64,000 nucleotides of DNA from an uncultured Holophagaceae bacterium. Lineage in GTDB: Bacteria > Acidobacteriota > Holophagae > Holophagales > Holophagaceae. Made by a program: the position numbers and the translations under genes. The notes under the pieces were generated by a model, which did not search any database, was not told the DNA's origin, and was given only the letters and a program-made list of their open reading frames with translations. Of this stretch, positions 41,893 through 49,890 are shown piece by piece (position 1 is the first letter of the stretch; every line of letters starts with the position of its first letter). The stretch covers positions 1 through 64,000 of the forward strand of contig CAIPAY010000141.1 of NCBI GenBank assembly GCA_903863195.1. The letters run 5' to 3'.

Positions 41893-42642
41893 CTAGAAGA
41901 CCTTGGCTTCATCCTTGAGGGCCTGGAGCAGAGCCTGGGCCTGGGCGGCGGGTTCGCCTTCCAGCTTGCGGCCGGCGGGACGCTCTGGAGGCAGAGCCAG
42001 GGCGCTGACTTGGGCGCCAGCCACGGCCGGGGCCGCGTCCAGCTCTTCGATGGTCTTCTTCTTGGCGGCCATGATGCCCTTGAGGCTGGCGTAGCGGGGC
42101 TCGTTGAGGCCCTTCTGGGCGGTGATCACCGCGGGCAGCGCGCCGACCACGAGCTCGGAACCGCCATCGGTCTCGCGCTCGGCGGTGAAGGTGCCTTCAC
42201 CGAGCTCGAGCTTCACGACCACATTGGCCTGGGCCACGCCGAGCAGCTCCGCCAGCATGGGACCCATGGCCGCGTTGTCGCCGCCGAGGCCCTTGTTGCC
42301 GCAGAGGATGAGGTCGAAGCCCTTGTCCTTGACGTAGGCCGCGATCATCTGGGCCACGGCGAAGGCATCGCCCTGGCCATCGCCCTTGAGCAGCACGGCG
42401 GTGTCCGCACCCAGCGCGAGGGCGTTCTTGAGGACGTCCTTGGCGGCATCGGTGCCGACCGAGAGGGCCACCACTTCCGCGCCCTTGGCTTCCTTGATGC
42501 GGATGGCCTCTTCCAGCGCGTACTCATCGTAGGGGCTGGTGATCCACTTCACGTCCGCGGGATCGAGCGAGCGACCATCCGCTGCGACCTTTATCCGGCT
42601 CTCGGTGTCGGGGACCTGTTTGAGGGCGACGAGGATCTTCAT
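41893..42642 (-). CDS. etfB: Electron transfer flavoprotein subunit beta
   Basis: The 249-residue EtfB is the AMP-binding partner of EtfA. Visible motifs are MKILVALKQVPDTESRI at the start, SPYDEYALEEAIRIKE, the CGNKGLGGDNAAMGPMLAELLG nucleotide loop and the dehydrogenase-recognition segment near LPAVITAQKGLNEPRYASLKGIMAAKKK. The ATG at 42642 gives the standard N-terminus; longer frames are not supported. Its promoter must lie in the 164-nt gap shared with divergent murG. The pair is likely used in fatty-acid or amino-acid oxidation. Confidence 0.97.
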   Translation of the reverse strand: MKILVALKQVPDTESRIKVAADGRSLDPADVKWITSPYDEYALEEAIRIKEAKGAEVVALSVGTDAAKDVLKNALALGADTAVLLKGDGQGDAFAVAQMIAAYVKDKGFDLILCGNKGLGGDNAAMGPMLAELLGVAQANVVVKLELGEGTFTAERETDGGSELVVGALPAVITAQKGLNEPRYASLKGIMAAKKKTIEELDAAPAVAGAQVSALALPPERPAGRKLEGEPAAQAQALLQALKDEAKVF

Positions 42643-42806
42643 GGGCGCTCCCTGATGCGTCATAAGACAGGTCGGCGAATGGCCGACCCCAAGGTAGAGT
42701 TTAACCAGACTAGGGGCTTCCCTGGTTCGTTTTTGCAGCGATTGAACCCCCCAATGCAACCTTGCCTTCGGGTAGGTTTCTCCCCCTCGGGTAAGGTGAA
42801 CGGAGC

Positions 42807-43889
42807 ATGCGCGAGACACCGCCGAATTTCCAGGATGCGCTCGTCCTCACCGGGGGCGGGACCGGGGGGCACTTCTTTCCGGCCATCGCCCTGGCGGAAG
42901 GGGCCCGGGTGCGGTGGCCAGGGCGGCCGGTCGTCTTTGTCGGGGCCTGTCGGGGCATTGAGGCCCGGGAGCTGCCGGGCAGCGCCTGGTCGCACCTGTT
43001 GCTGGACGTCGAGGGGATCGTGGGGCGCTCCCCGCTGCGGGTGGGGCGCTCCGCCTGGAAGCTCTGGAAGGCGACCCGCCACCTGAAGGCCCTGTGGGGG
43101 CAGCAGCGGCCCTGGGCCGTGCTCGGCACCGGCGGCTACGGCGCGGCCCCGGCTCTGCTGGCCGCCCGGGCCCTGGGCATCCCCTACTTCCTGCACGAGA
43201 GCAACGCGGCGCCCGGCGCGCTGGTGAAGCTGGTGGCGCCCAAGGCGCGGCGGGTGTGGTGCGGCATGGAGGCCGTGCGTCCCCTGCTGCCCGGGGCCGA
43301 CTGCCGGGTGGTGGGCACCCCGGTCCGGGATGCTTTCCTCCAAGCCTTCCATCCGGCTGGGGACCTTTCCGCCCCCTTCCGGCTGCTGGTGCTGGGCGGC
43401 AGTGGCGGGGCGCGCTCCCTCAACGAGGCGCTCCTGGAGCTTGCCCCGGCCCTGCTGGAGGCGCTGCCGGACTGGGAGATCCTGCACCAGGTCGGGCCTG
43501 CGGAGATGGAGCGCCTTCGGGACCGCTCCCGGCACGTGCGCCATGAACTGGTGCCCTTCATCGCGGGCATGGCAGAGGCCATGGAGTCCGCCAGCCTGGT
43601 GCTCAGCCGCGCCGGCGCCAGCACCTGCGCAGAGCTCAAGGCCGCCGGGCGGGGTGCCCTCCTGGTTCCGCTGCCCACCAGCGCCAACGGCCACCAGCGC
43701 ATGAACGCCCGGGCCATGGTCGCCGAGGGCCGCGCCCGGCTGCTGGAGCAGGGCGAGGGGTTCTCCCTGCGCATGGATGAGGTGCTCCGGGAGTTGATGA
43801 GCAGTGCGCTGCAGCGACAGGCTCTGTCCAAGGCGCCCGAGCCCAACCGCGCCGTGGCGCAGTGCCTGGATGACCTCGAGGGGCTCTGA
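42807..43889 (+). CDS. murG: MurG N-acetylglucosaminyltransferase
   Basis: MurG adds GlcNAc to lipid I to make lipid II on the inner face of the membrane. The 360-residue protein has the G-loop LTGGGTGGHFFPAIALAEG, GIEARELPG, the loop VLGTGGYGAAPALLAARALGIPYFLHESNAAPG, LVLGGSGGARSLNEALLEL and the UDP-GlcNAc pocket SRAGASTCAELKAAGRGALLVPLPT. Length is normal. It lies outside a dcw cluster, which is unusual, because no mur or fts genes are adjacent. The ATG at 42807 follows CGGAG. Confidence 0.96.
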   Translation: MRETPPNFQDALVLTGGGTGGHFFPAIALAEGARVRWPGRPVVFVGACRGIEARELPGSAWSHLLLDVEGIVGRSPLRVGRSAWKLWKATRHLKALWGQQRPWAVLGTGGYGAAPALLAARALGIPYFLHESNAAPGALVKLVAPKARRVWCGMEAVRPLLPGADCRVVGTPVRDAFLQAFHPAGDLSAPFRLLVLGGSGGARSLNEALLELAPALLEALPDWEILHQVGPAEMERLRDRSRHVRHELVPFIAGMAEAMESASLVLSRAGASTCAELKAAGRGALLVPLPTSANGHQRMNARAMVAEGRARLLEQGEGFSLRMDEVLRELMSSALQRQALSKAPEPNRAVAQCLDDLEGL

Positions 43890-44004
43890 GGTCCGTGTGG
43901 AATCGGAGCGGGAAAGAAAACACTCTCGCGGAGAAAGGACGAAGGGGCGGAGGGACGCGGAGATAGACCTGCCGGAAGCATGGCCCCAGGCCAGCCTTTG
44001 CTGT

Positions 44005-44078
44005 TATCCCCTTTATCCCCTGCATCCCTGTTTCTTTGCTTTTCCTTGAAAACAGGGATGAAGGGGATGAAGGGGATA
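44005..44078. repeat. Imperfect inverted repeat with GGGGATGAA microrepeats
   Basis: The 29-nt arms 44005-44033 and 44050-44078 match at 27 positions, with a 16-nt loop. Each arm is made of short ATCCCCTT (or AAGGGGAT) units. Just before it, 43910-43965 is a purine-rich block (GGACGAAGGGGCGGAGGGAC-type). The element fills most of the 294-nt gap between murG and tatC and probably ends their convergent transcripts. Confidence 0.8.
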
Positions 44079-44183
44079 GGCCGCTCTGGTCCTCGCGCAA
44101 CAGTGATCATCCATCGATGAATTCAGAAGTGATGGGGGCGTTATCCGCTCTCCTCCATGTCCTTCCAGCCTGTTTCGCTCGGC

Positions 44184-44954
44184 CTACTTGGGCTGTCTGG
44201 GCTCGGCGGCCCAGGCGACGAGGATGGAGATGAAGTAGAGGCCCAGCAGCACCACGCTGAAGAAGATGGTGGTCACCACCACGTCACCGGGCGTGAAGAA
44301 GGCGCTGAAGATCAGGATGGCCATGGTGGCGTGGCGCCAGTACTTCAGCATCAGCCGCGCGGTCACGATGCGGAACTTGGCCAGGAAGAAGAACAGCACC
44401 GGCAGCTCGAACATGATGCCGGTGATGAGCAGGGTGGAGATGAACAGGTCCAGGTAGTCCGAGACGTGCAGGTTGGCCCGCAGCCCCGCGGAGGCCGCCT
44501 CCTGGAAGAGGATGTCGCCCAGGAACTTGAAGGCCTGGTAGTAGGCGAAGGCGGCGCCCCCGAGGAAGCAGCCCGACGTCACGACCACGAAGGGGATGAC
44601 CAGCCGGCGCTCTTTCGGCAGCAGGCCGGGCCGGATGAAGGCCCACAGCTGATAGAACAGGAACGGCGCGACGAGCAGCGCAGCGGCCCACAGCGAGAGC
44701 CGCATCATGCTGAAGAAGGGCTCGGTGAGGTCCGTGAAGGCGAAGGGGTCGAGGGCCGAGATGGGCTTGCCGGTCTGCCGGGCCATGGCCTCGAGGAAGG
44801 GCTTCTGGGCCAGGGCCCACAGCTTGAACCGGAAGGCGTAGGTGACGGCGAAGCCCACTGCCACGATGAGCAGGGACCGCACGATGCGGACCCGCAGTTC
44901 CTGGAGGTGTTCCCAGAAGCTCATCTTGTCGGGCGGGGTGTCCGGAAGTGCCAT
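44184..44954 (-). CDS. tatC: Sec-independent translocase TatC
   Basis: TatC is the six-helix receptor of the twin-arginine pathway, exporting folded proteins. The 256-residue protein begins with MSFWEHLQELRVRIVRSLL, the family signature SFxxHLxELRxRl, and retains DPFAFTDLTEPFFSMMRL (with the conserved Glu), FVVVTSGCFLGGAAFAYY and FELPVLFFFLAKFRIV. Length is typical. It follows tatA by 69 nt. No TatB gene is present, so TatA may serve both roles. Confidence 0.97.
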   Translation of the reverse strand: MALPDTPPDKMSFWEHLQELRVRIVRSLLIVAVGFAVTYAFRFKLWALAQKPFLEAMARQTGKPISALDPFAFTDLTEPFFSMMRLSLWAAALLVAPFLFYQLWAFIRPGLLPKERRLVIPFVVVTSGCFLGGAAFAYYQAFKFLGDILFQEAASAGLRANLHVSDYLDLFISTLLITGIMFELPVLFFFLAKFRIVTARLMLKYWRHATMAILIFSAFFTPGDVVVTTIFFSVVLLGLYFISILVAWAAEPRQPK

Positions 44955-45023
44955 GGTCCTCGGGGTGCGGGGTGCAGCAAGGGAGAGGCCCCGGGAAGGA
45001 GCCTGGGACGGAAGGGCCGGGGC

Positions 45024-45233
45024 CTACTTCTTGTCCTGTTCCTTGTCCTTCTCCTTGTCCTTGTCCGTGGTGACGTCTTCCTTTACTGCATCCGTCAGCT
45101 CGCGGCTGGCCTTCTTGAATTCCTGGATGCCCTTGCCCAGGCTCTTGCCGAGCTCCGGCAGCCGGGAGGGGCCGAAGAAGATCAGCAGCGCGATGCCGAT
45201 CAGCAGGATCTCCATCATTCCGAGGTTGCCCAT
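45024..45233 (-). CDS. tatA: Sec-independent translocase subunit TatA
   Basis: The 69-residue protein has the short TatA N-terminal membrane helix (MEILLIGIALLIFFGPSRLPELG) with the hinge FGPSRLPELG and the amphipathic helix KSLGKGIQEFKKASRELTDAV, then an acidic/basic tail (DKDKEKDKEQDKK). It forms the translocation element with TatC. The ATG at 45233 gives the normal start; an upstream in-frame extension lacks support. The gene precedes tatC on the same strand. Confidence 0.95.
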   Translation of the reverse strand: MGNLGMMEILLIGIALLIFFGPSRLPELGKSLGKGIQEFKKASRELTDAVKEDVTTDKDKEKDKEQDKK

Positions 45234-45462
45234 GGTGCGCTCCGAGTTCGTCTGGCGGGAATCAGGGTTGCGGATCACCCGGCGACAGGACGCCAGGCAG
45301 GTCGAGCTTCATTCTAAGCAGGCCTTGCGCGGGTGTGTTGCCCTGGGAGTTGGCATTTCCTGCCTTGGCTGCCATCCCGGCCCGGGCCACCTTGGAATGC
45401 CTTGTTCATAAAAGATGTGTCGGCATGATTAAAGTGCACTGCGAAGCCTGGGCTGAGGTCGC

Positions 45463-46818
45463 TCAAGAGCCTTCCACGGCCCGGCGGCCCAGGGACTGGT
45501 AGGTCCAGCCCGCGGCCTCCATGGCTTCGGGGCGGAAGAGGTTGCGGCCATCGAAGATGCGGCGGGCCTTGAGGGCCCTGCCCACGGCTTCGAGGTCCGC
45601 CTTGCGGTAGTCGGCCCACTCGGTGGCGATGAGCAGCGCGTCGGCGCCCTCGCAGGCCTCCAGCGGCGTGGCGGCGTAGCGCACCTTGTCGCCGATGCGG
45701 GCCTTCACGGCATCCATGGCGGCGAAGTCGTGCACCACCACCTCGGCGCCCAGGTTCACGAGCCCTTCGATGAGCTCCAGGGCCATGCTCTCGCGGATGT
45801 CATCGGTGTCCGCCTTGAAGGCCAGGCCCCAGAGGGCGAAGCGGCGGCCCTTCAGCGGGGCCGGCACGCCGGACTGCACGCCGAAGTGCGCCTTCACCTT
45901 GCGCAGGAGCACCTGCTTCTGGTGGCGGTTGGCTTCCACCGTGGCGGCGAGGGTCAGGAGCGGGTGGCCCTGCTCGCGGCCAACCTTCAGAAGGGCCTGC
46001 AGGTCCTTGGGGAAGCAGGAGCCGCCGAAGCCGGGTCCGGGGTTCAGGAAGGCGGGACCGATGCGGTGGTCGGCGCCGATGGCGGTCTTCACGTGGTCCA
46101 CGTCGGCGCCCACGGACTCCGCCAGGTTGGCGATCTCGTTGATGAAGCTGATGCGCAGGGCCAGCATGGCGTTGGCGGCGTACTTTGTGAGCTCGGCGCT
46201 GGGGGGATCCATGCGGAACCACTTGCCGCCGCTGCGGTCCAGGAAGGACTGGTAGAGCCCCTTCATGACGGCCTCGGCGTGGTCCGAGCGGCAGCCCACC
46301 ACCACGCGGTCTGGCACCAGGAAATCGCCAAGGGCCGAACCCTCGCGCAGGAACTCGGGGTTGCTCACCACCTCGAAGGCGCGGTCCGTGTGGGCGGCGA
46401 TCTCGGCATGGACCCGGGCGGCGGTCCCCACGGGAACCGTGCTCTTGTCCACCACCACGAGGGGCTTGGCGTCCCTGGCGCGCAGGGCCATGGCGTCGCC
46501 CAGCTGCCCCGCCACTGCCAGCACGTACTTCATGTCGGCGCTGCCGTCCTCGCTCTGGGGGGTGCCCACGCAGATGAAGGCGGCATCAGCGTCGGCGATG
46601 CCGACGCGGAGGTCCGTGGTGAAGCTCAGGCTGCCCGAGGCCAGGTGCTTCTTTAGCAGCTCGTCGAGGCCGGGCTCGAAGATGGGCGACTCGCCCCGGG
46701 CCAGGGTGGCCACCTTGGCCGCGTCCACGTCCACGCCGAGGATGCGGTGACCCGCCTCCGCGAAGCACGCGGCGGCCACCAGCCCCACATATCCCGAACC
46801 GATGACCAGCACCTGCAT
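45463..46818 (-). CDS. ugd: UDP-glucose 6-dehydrogenase
   Basis: This 451-residue enzyme oxidises UDP-glucose to UDP-glucuronate, a precursor of capsule and exopolysaccharide. It has the N-terminal NAD loop VIGSGYVGLVAAACFAEAGH, DAAFICVGTP, the linker VDKSTVPVGTAARV, NPEFLREGSALGDFLVPDRVVVG, catalytic Cys in GPGFGGSCFPKDLQALL and C-terminal LWGLAFKADTDDIRESMAL. The ATG at 46818 is the family-consistent start; an alternative lies five codons upstream. It is divergent from tolQ across about 70 nt. Confidence 0.96.
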   Translation of the reverse strand: MQVLVIGSGYVGLVAAACFAEAGHRILGVDVDAAKVATLARGESPIFEPGLDELLKKHLASGSLSFTTDLRVGIADADAAFICVGTPQSEDGSADMKYVLAVAGQLGDAMALRARDAKPLVVVDKSTVPVGTAARVHAEIAAHTDRAFEVVSNPEFLREGSALGDFLVPDRVVVGCRSDHAEAVMKGLYQSFLDRSGGKWFRMDPPSAELTKYAANAMLALRISFINEIANLAESVGADVDHVKTAIGADHRIGPAFLNPGPGFGGSCFPKDLQALLKVGREQGHPLLTLAATVEANRHQKQVLLRKVKAHFGVQSGVPAPLKGRRFALWGLAFKADTDDIRESMALELIEGLVNLGAEVVVHDFAAMDAVKARIGDKVRYAATPLEACEGADALLIATEWADYRKADLEAVGRALKARRIFDGRNLFRPEAMEAAGWTYQSLGRRAVEGS

Positions 46819-46887
46819 GACGACTCCGTGCAAACCTGTCGAGTGTATCGCGTTCCAGGGTTGGTATCATGGCGCCACGGAGACAGC

Positions 46888-47583
46888 ATGGCGATTCTGG
46901 CGACACCCACGGGCAACGAGGTCAACCTCCTGGAAGTCATGCTCCATGCGGGTCCGGTCGCCAAGGTGGTCATGGTCATCCTGGTCACCTTCTCGCTCCT
47001 GAGCTGGGTGGTGATCATCCGCAAGGCGCTGCTCTACCAGCGCTGCCGCAGCGTGTCCGAGCAGTTCCGGGGCGCCTTCAAGCGCGCCACGGACTGGCGG
47101 GAGTTCAAGCAGCAGGTGGAGAAGTTCGCGCTCAGCCCCCTGGTGGGGCTCTTCGTGGCGGGCTACAGCGAGGTGACCTACCAGCTGCGGCAGGTGGGCC
47201 AGGACGGCAAGTCGCAGCTGCGCAGCATGGAGGCCGTGGAGCGTGCCCTCCAGCGGGCCAGCGTGGTGGAGATGGGTCGCCTGGAGCGCTCCCTCGGGGG
47301 CTTGGCCACGGTGGCTGCTGTCAGTCCTTTCATCGGTCTGTTCGGCACCGTGTGGGGCATCATCGACGCCTTCCGCGGCATCGGGGCCACGGGCAACGCG
47401 AACCTGGCGACGGTGGCTCCCGGCATCTCCGAGGCCCTGGTGGCCACGGCGGCGGGCCTGGCGGCGGCCATTCCCGCGCTCATGGCCTACAACTTCTTCC
47501 AGGGCCAGCTCAAGCAGTTCCAGACCGAGTTGGATGACTTCTCCCTGGAGTTCATCAGCCTCTCCGAGCGGAACTTCACCTGA
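46888..47583 (+). CDS. tolQ: TolQ/ExbB/MotA-family proton-channel protein
   Basis: The 231-residue protein has the three-helix layout of TolQ/ExbB, which uses proton motive force to energise Tol or TonB systems. Helix 1 is VVMVILVTFSLLSWVVIIRKALLY; helices 2 and 3 are the pair LGGLATVAAVSPFIGLFGTVWGIIDAF and SEALVATAAGLAAAIPALMAYNFF. The GLFGTVWGI and the Thr/Ala-rich channel helix are diagnostic, as is YQRCRSVSEQF. Length fits TolQ better than ExbB. The ATG at 46888 has GGAG 5 nt upstream. No tolR, tolA or pal follow; the next gene appears to overlap its stop. Confidence 0.85.
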   Translation: MAILATPTGNEVNLLEVMLHAGPVAKVVMVILVTFSLLSWVVIIRKALLYQRCRSVSEQFRGAFKRATDWREFKQQVEKFALSPLVGLFVAGYSEVTYQLRQVGQDGKSQLRSMEAVERALQRASVVEMGRLERSLGGLATVAAVSPFIGLFGTVWGIIDAFRGIGATGNANLATVAPGISEALVATAAGLAAAIPALMAYNFFQGQLKQFQTELDDFSLEFISLSERNFT

Positions 47584-48398
47584 GCATTCGCCGGCTGCCC
47601 CTCTCCCTGGACTGGGAGGACTGGTTCCAGCTCTGCTGCCCGCCCTACGACCAGCCCGAGGCTCTGGACCGCTTCGAGTGCCGCCTGCCCCTGGCCACCG
47701 AGAAGGCCCTGGAGCTCTGTGCGGACCTGGGCGCCCAGGCCACCTGGTTCTGCCTGGCAGACCAGGCCCGGCGCCACCCGGACCTGCTGCGCCGGATCGT
47801 TGGGCAGGGCCACGCCATCGGCCTGCACGGGCTCACCCACCGCCGGGCCTTCGAGCAGGACCGGGCCACCTGGCAGGCCTCGCTGCGGGAGGGGAAGGCC
47901 CTCCTGGAAGACTTGGCCGGCACGGCCGTGGTCGGCTACCGCGCCCCGGAGTGGAGCCTCCGCGGCGCCGCCGCGGACTGGTGGCGGGACCTGCCGGCCC
48001 TGGGTTTCCGCTACGACTCCAGCCGGGTGCCCCTGGCGGTCATCGGCGATCCCGCGTGGCCCCGCCGCCCCCACCGGCTGGCCGAGGACCTCTGGGAGCT
48101 GCCGCCCCCGGTGCTGTGGTCCGGGCCGCCCCGTTCCCCCCTCTGGGGGTGGGGGCTGCGGGTGCTGCCCTTCAGCCTAGTGCGGCGGGCGCTGGAGACC
48201 CTGGCCCTGGAGGACGCGGGCACGCCCCTGCTGCTGCATCCCTGGGAACTGGACGAGGGCCAGCCGGACCTGCCCGGCGCCAGCTTCGGCCACCGCTTCG
48301 CTCACGGCGCGGGCCTGCGCGGCCACGGCGACCTGCTGCGGGACCTGTTCGCGGGCTTCCAGCTGGTGAGCCTTGAGGCCTGGGTGGCCTCCCGATGA
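47580..48398 (+). CDS. Polysaccharide deacetylase with apparent CTG start
   Basis: Frame reading gives a 272-residue NodB-fold protein. LSLDWEDWFQ (metal-binding Asp), ATWFCLAD, PDLLRRIVGQGHAIGLHGLTH with the HxxxH metal ligands, YRAPEWSLRG (motif 3) and LLLHPWELD (motif 5 His) are all present, resembling PEP-CTERM/EPS-associated deacetylases. No ATG, GTG or TTG is available after the in-frame stop at 47535 until a TTG at 47913, which would delete the first half of the active site. The CTG at 47580 overlaps the tolQ stop (CTGA); ATT at 47586 is another candidate. Likely role: deacetylation of a cell-wall or exopolysaccharide sugar. Confidence 0.8.
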   Translation: MSIRRLPLSLDWEDWFQLCCPPYDQPEALDRFECRLPLATEKALELCADLGAQATWFCLADQARRHPDLLRRIVGQGHAIGLHGLTHRRAFEQDRATWQASLREGKALLEDLAGTAVVGYRAPEWSLRGAAADWWRDLPALGFRYDSSRVPLAVIGDPAWPRRPHRLAEDLWELPPPVLWSGPPRSPLWGWGLRVLPFSLVRRALETLALEDAGTPLLLHPWELDEGQPDLPGASFGHRFAHGAGLRGHGDLLRDLFAGFQLVSLEAWVASR

Positions 48399-49117
48399 AG
48401 GCCCTGCCGCTCATCCTGCTCGCCCCCTCAGAGGACAAGGCTCCTGGGGGCGTGGTGGGTCGGCTGACGGAGACCCAGGATCAGCGCTGGGTGCGGGAGC
48501 GGCTGGTGGCCCTGGCGCGGGCGGGCTCCCCCGAGGCCCTGAAGAAGGCCTTCGAGGTCAAGGAGCTGGCCCTGGCCAAGGCCCGGAGCGAGGCCCTGGC
48601 CCTCTGCGGCGCTGTGCCCCTCCTGCCGGCCCTGGCCCGCTACACCGGCGTGGCCTTCCAGGCCCTGGACGCGGCCACCCTGCCTCCGGCGACCTGGACC
48701 CAGGTGCACATCCTGTCCCTGCTCCGGGGCCTGGTGCGCGGTGACGAGCTGGTGCCGCCCTACAAGCTGAAGCCCGCGGCCATCCACGGCCTCAAGGCCC
48801 ATTGGCGGCAGGCGCTGCCAACGCGGCTAGAGGCGCTGCCTGCCGGCCCCCTGTGGGAGCTGCTGCCGGGCGATTCCGCAGACCTGCTCCGGGGCTGGAC
48901 CCGGCCCCGCCACACGGTCGAGATCTTCGACGCCAGCGGCCGCGCCGTGAGCCACTTCTCCAAGAAATACCGGGGCCTGGTGGCGCGCTGGCTGCTGACG
49001 CACCAGGAGGGCGATCCCCGCAAGGTGCTCAAGGGCCGCCTCCCCGGCTGCCAGTGGGCCGGGGTCTCGGAGAATGACCGGGGTGGCTTCGCCCTGCGCC
49101 TGCTGGTGGAGCCATGA
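48395..49117 (+). CDS. yaaA: YaaA-family peroxide stress protein
   Basis: YaaA proteins lower free iron during hydrogen-peroxide stress and bind DNA. The 240-residue protein begins LPLILLAPSEDK, the family PSExK motif, and has ALARYTGVAFQALDAATLPP, the strand VHILSLLRGLVRGDELVPPYKLKP (family LSGLYGxLxPxDxIxPYRLEM) and VEIFDASGRAVSHFSKKYRGLVARWL at the C-terminus. Length matches (258 in E. coli). It overlaps the deacetylase stop by 4 nt and the next gene start by 4 nt (ATGA at 49114), continuing the operon. Confidence 0.9.
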   Translation: MKALPLILLAPSEDKAPGGVVGRLTETQDQRWVRERLVALARAGSPEALKKAFEVKELALAKARSEALALCGAVPLLPALARYTGVAFQALDAATLPPATWTQVHILSLLRGLVRGDELVPPYKLKPAAIHGLKAHWRQALPTRLEALPAGPLWELLPGDSADLLRGWTRPRHTVEIFDASGRAVSHFSKKYRGLVARWLLTHQEGDPRKVLKGRLPGCQWAGVSENDRGGFALRLLVEP

Positions 49118-49890
49118 GCGACGCCTGCAACCGCACCCCCTTCTGGCAGCGCCAGCCGCTGCTGCCCCGGGCCGTCCAGGAGGTGCTCCGGAGCCGGCTC
49201 GAAGCGGCCCTGGCCGATCCCGGAGCCCGCGAGCACCTGGTCTGGCCCACGGTCCTGGCCGCCCCGCGGGTGCGTAGCGAGCACCCGGGCGGCCTGCCGG
49301 AGCCGCTGCTGCTGAACCTCGCCGCCCGGATGCTGGGGGCGCTGGGCCAGCACGATCCGGCCGGGGCCTGGCAGCGCCACCGGGCTGCCTGGCCGGACAC
49401 GGCGGACGCGGGGGCCGAGGGCTGGCTGCCCGGGGCCTCCTGGGGCGCCTGGGGGCCCCTGGTGAGCCTGCGCTGCGGCTGGCAGCTGGCTGCGCTCACA
49501 TCGCTGCCCCTGGGCGAGCGGTATCCCCTGGCTTGTGGTGTGTCCCTCTTCAACCACGGGCTCTTCCACGAGTGCCACGATGCCCTGGAGCCCCTCTGGG
49601 ACCGTGCCAGCGGAGACCTTCGGGAGCAGCTGCAGGGGCTCATCCTGCTGGCCGGGGGCTACCACCACCTGCAACAGCACAACCTGGCAGGGGCGCTCGC
49701 CCTCTGGCAGGAGGCGCTGGAGCGGCTGCGGGCCCGCGGCGGCAGCTTCGCAACGCCCTGGGGCGAGGTCCGGGCCGCTACGGCCCTGGATCTGACGGCC
49801 CGGCGACTGGACCAGGGCCGACGGATGGACGATGATACGGACCTCGCGCCCCTGTGGGCCCTGGACCGTCCCACCTGGGAGTTGGCATGA
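49114..49890 (+). CDS. DUF309 domain protein with long N-terminal extension
   Basis: The C-terminal half carries a DUF309 helical core: LFNHGLFHECHDALEPLWD, then REQLQGLILLAGGYHHLQQHNLAGALALWQEALERL. The FHE and HD pattern and the GLIxLAxGYxHL segment are diagnostic; the Glu and His residues could bind a metal. Standalone DUF309 proteins have about 120-150 residues; this one has 258, with an N-terminal part (1-140) that I do not recognise. It is between yaaA and nadB with ATGA overlaps at both ends. Function unknown. Confidence 0.72.
   Translation: MSDACNRTPFWQRQPLLPRAVQEVLRSRLEAALADPGAREHLVWPTVLAAPRVRSEHPGGLPEPLLLNLAARMLGALGQHDPAGAWQRHRAAWPDTADAGAEGWLPGASWGAWGPLVSLRCGWQLAALTSLPLGERYPLACGVSLFNHGLFHECHDALEPLWDRASGDLREQLQGLILLAGGYHHLQQHNLAGALALWQEALERLRARGGSFATPWGEVRAATALDLTARRLDQGRRMDDDTDLAPLWALDRPTWELA

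Noticed and set aside
40684-43086. Plus-strand open frame of 800 codons opposite etfA and etfB
   Set aside because: It is the antisense of two confident Etf genes and begins within noncoding DNA.
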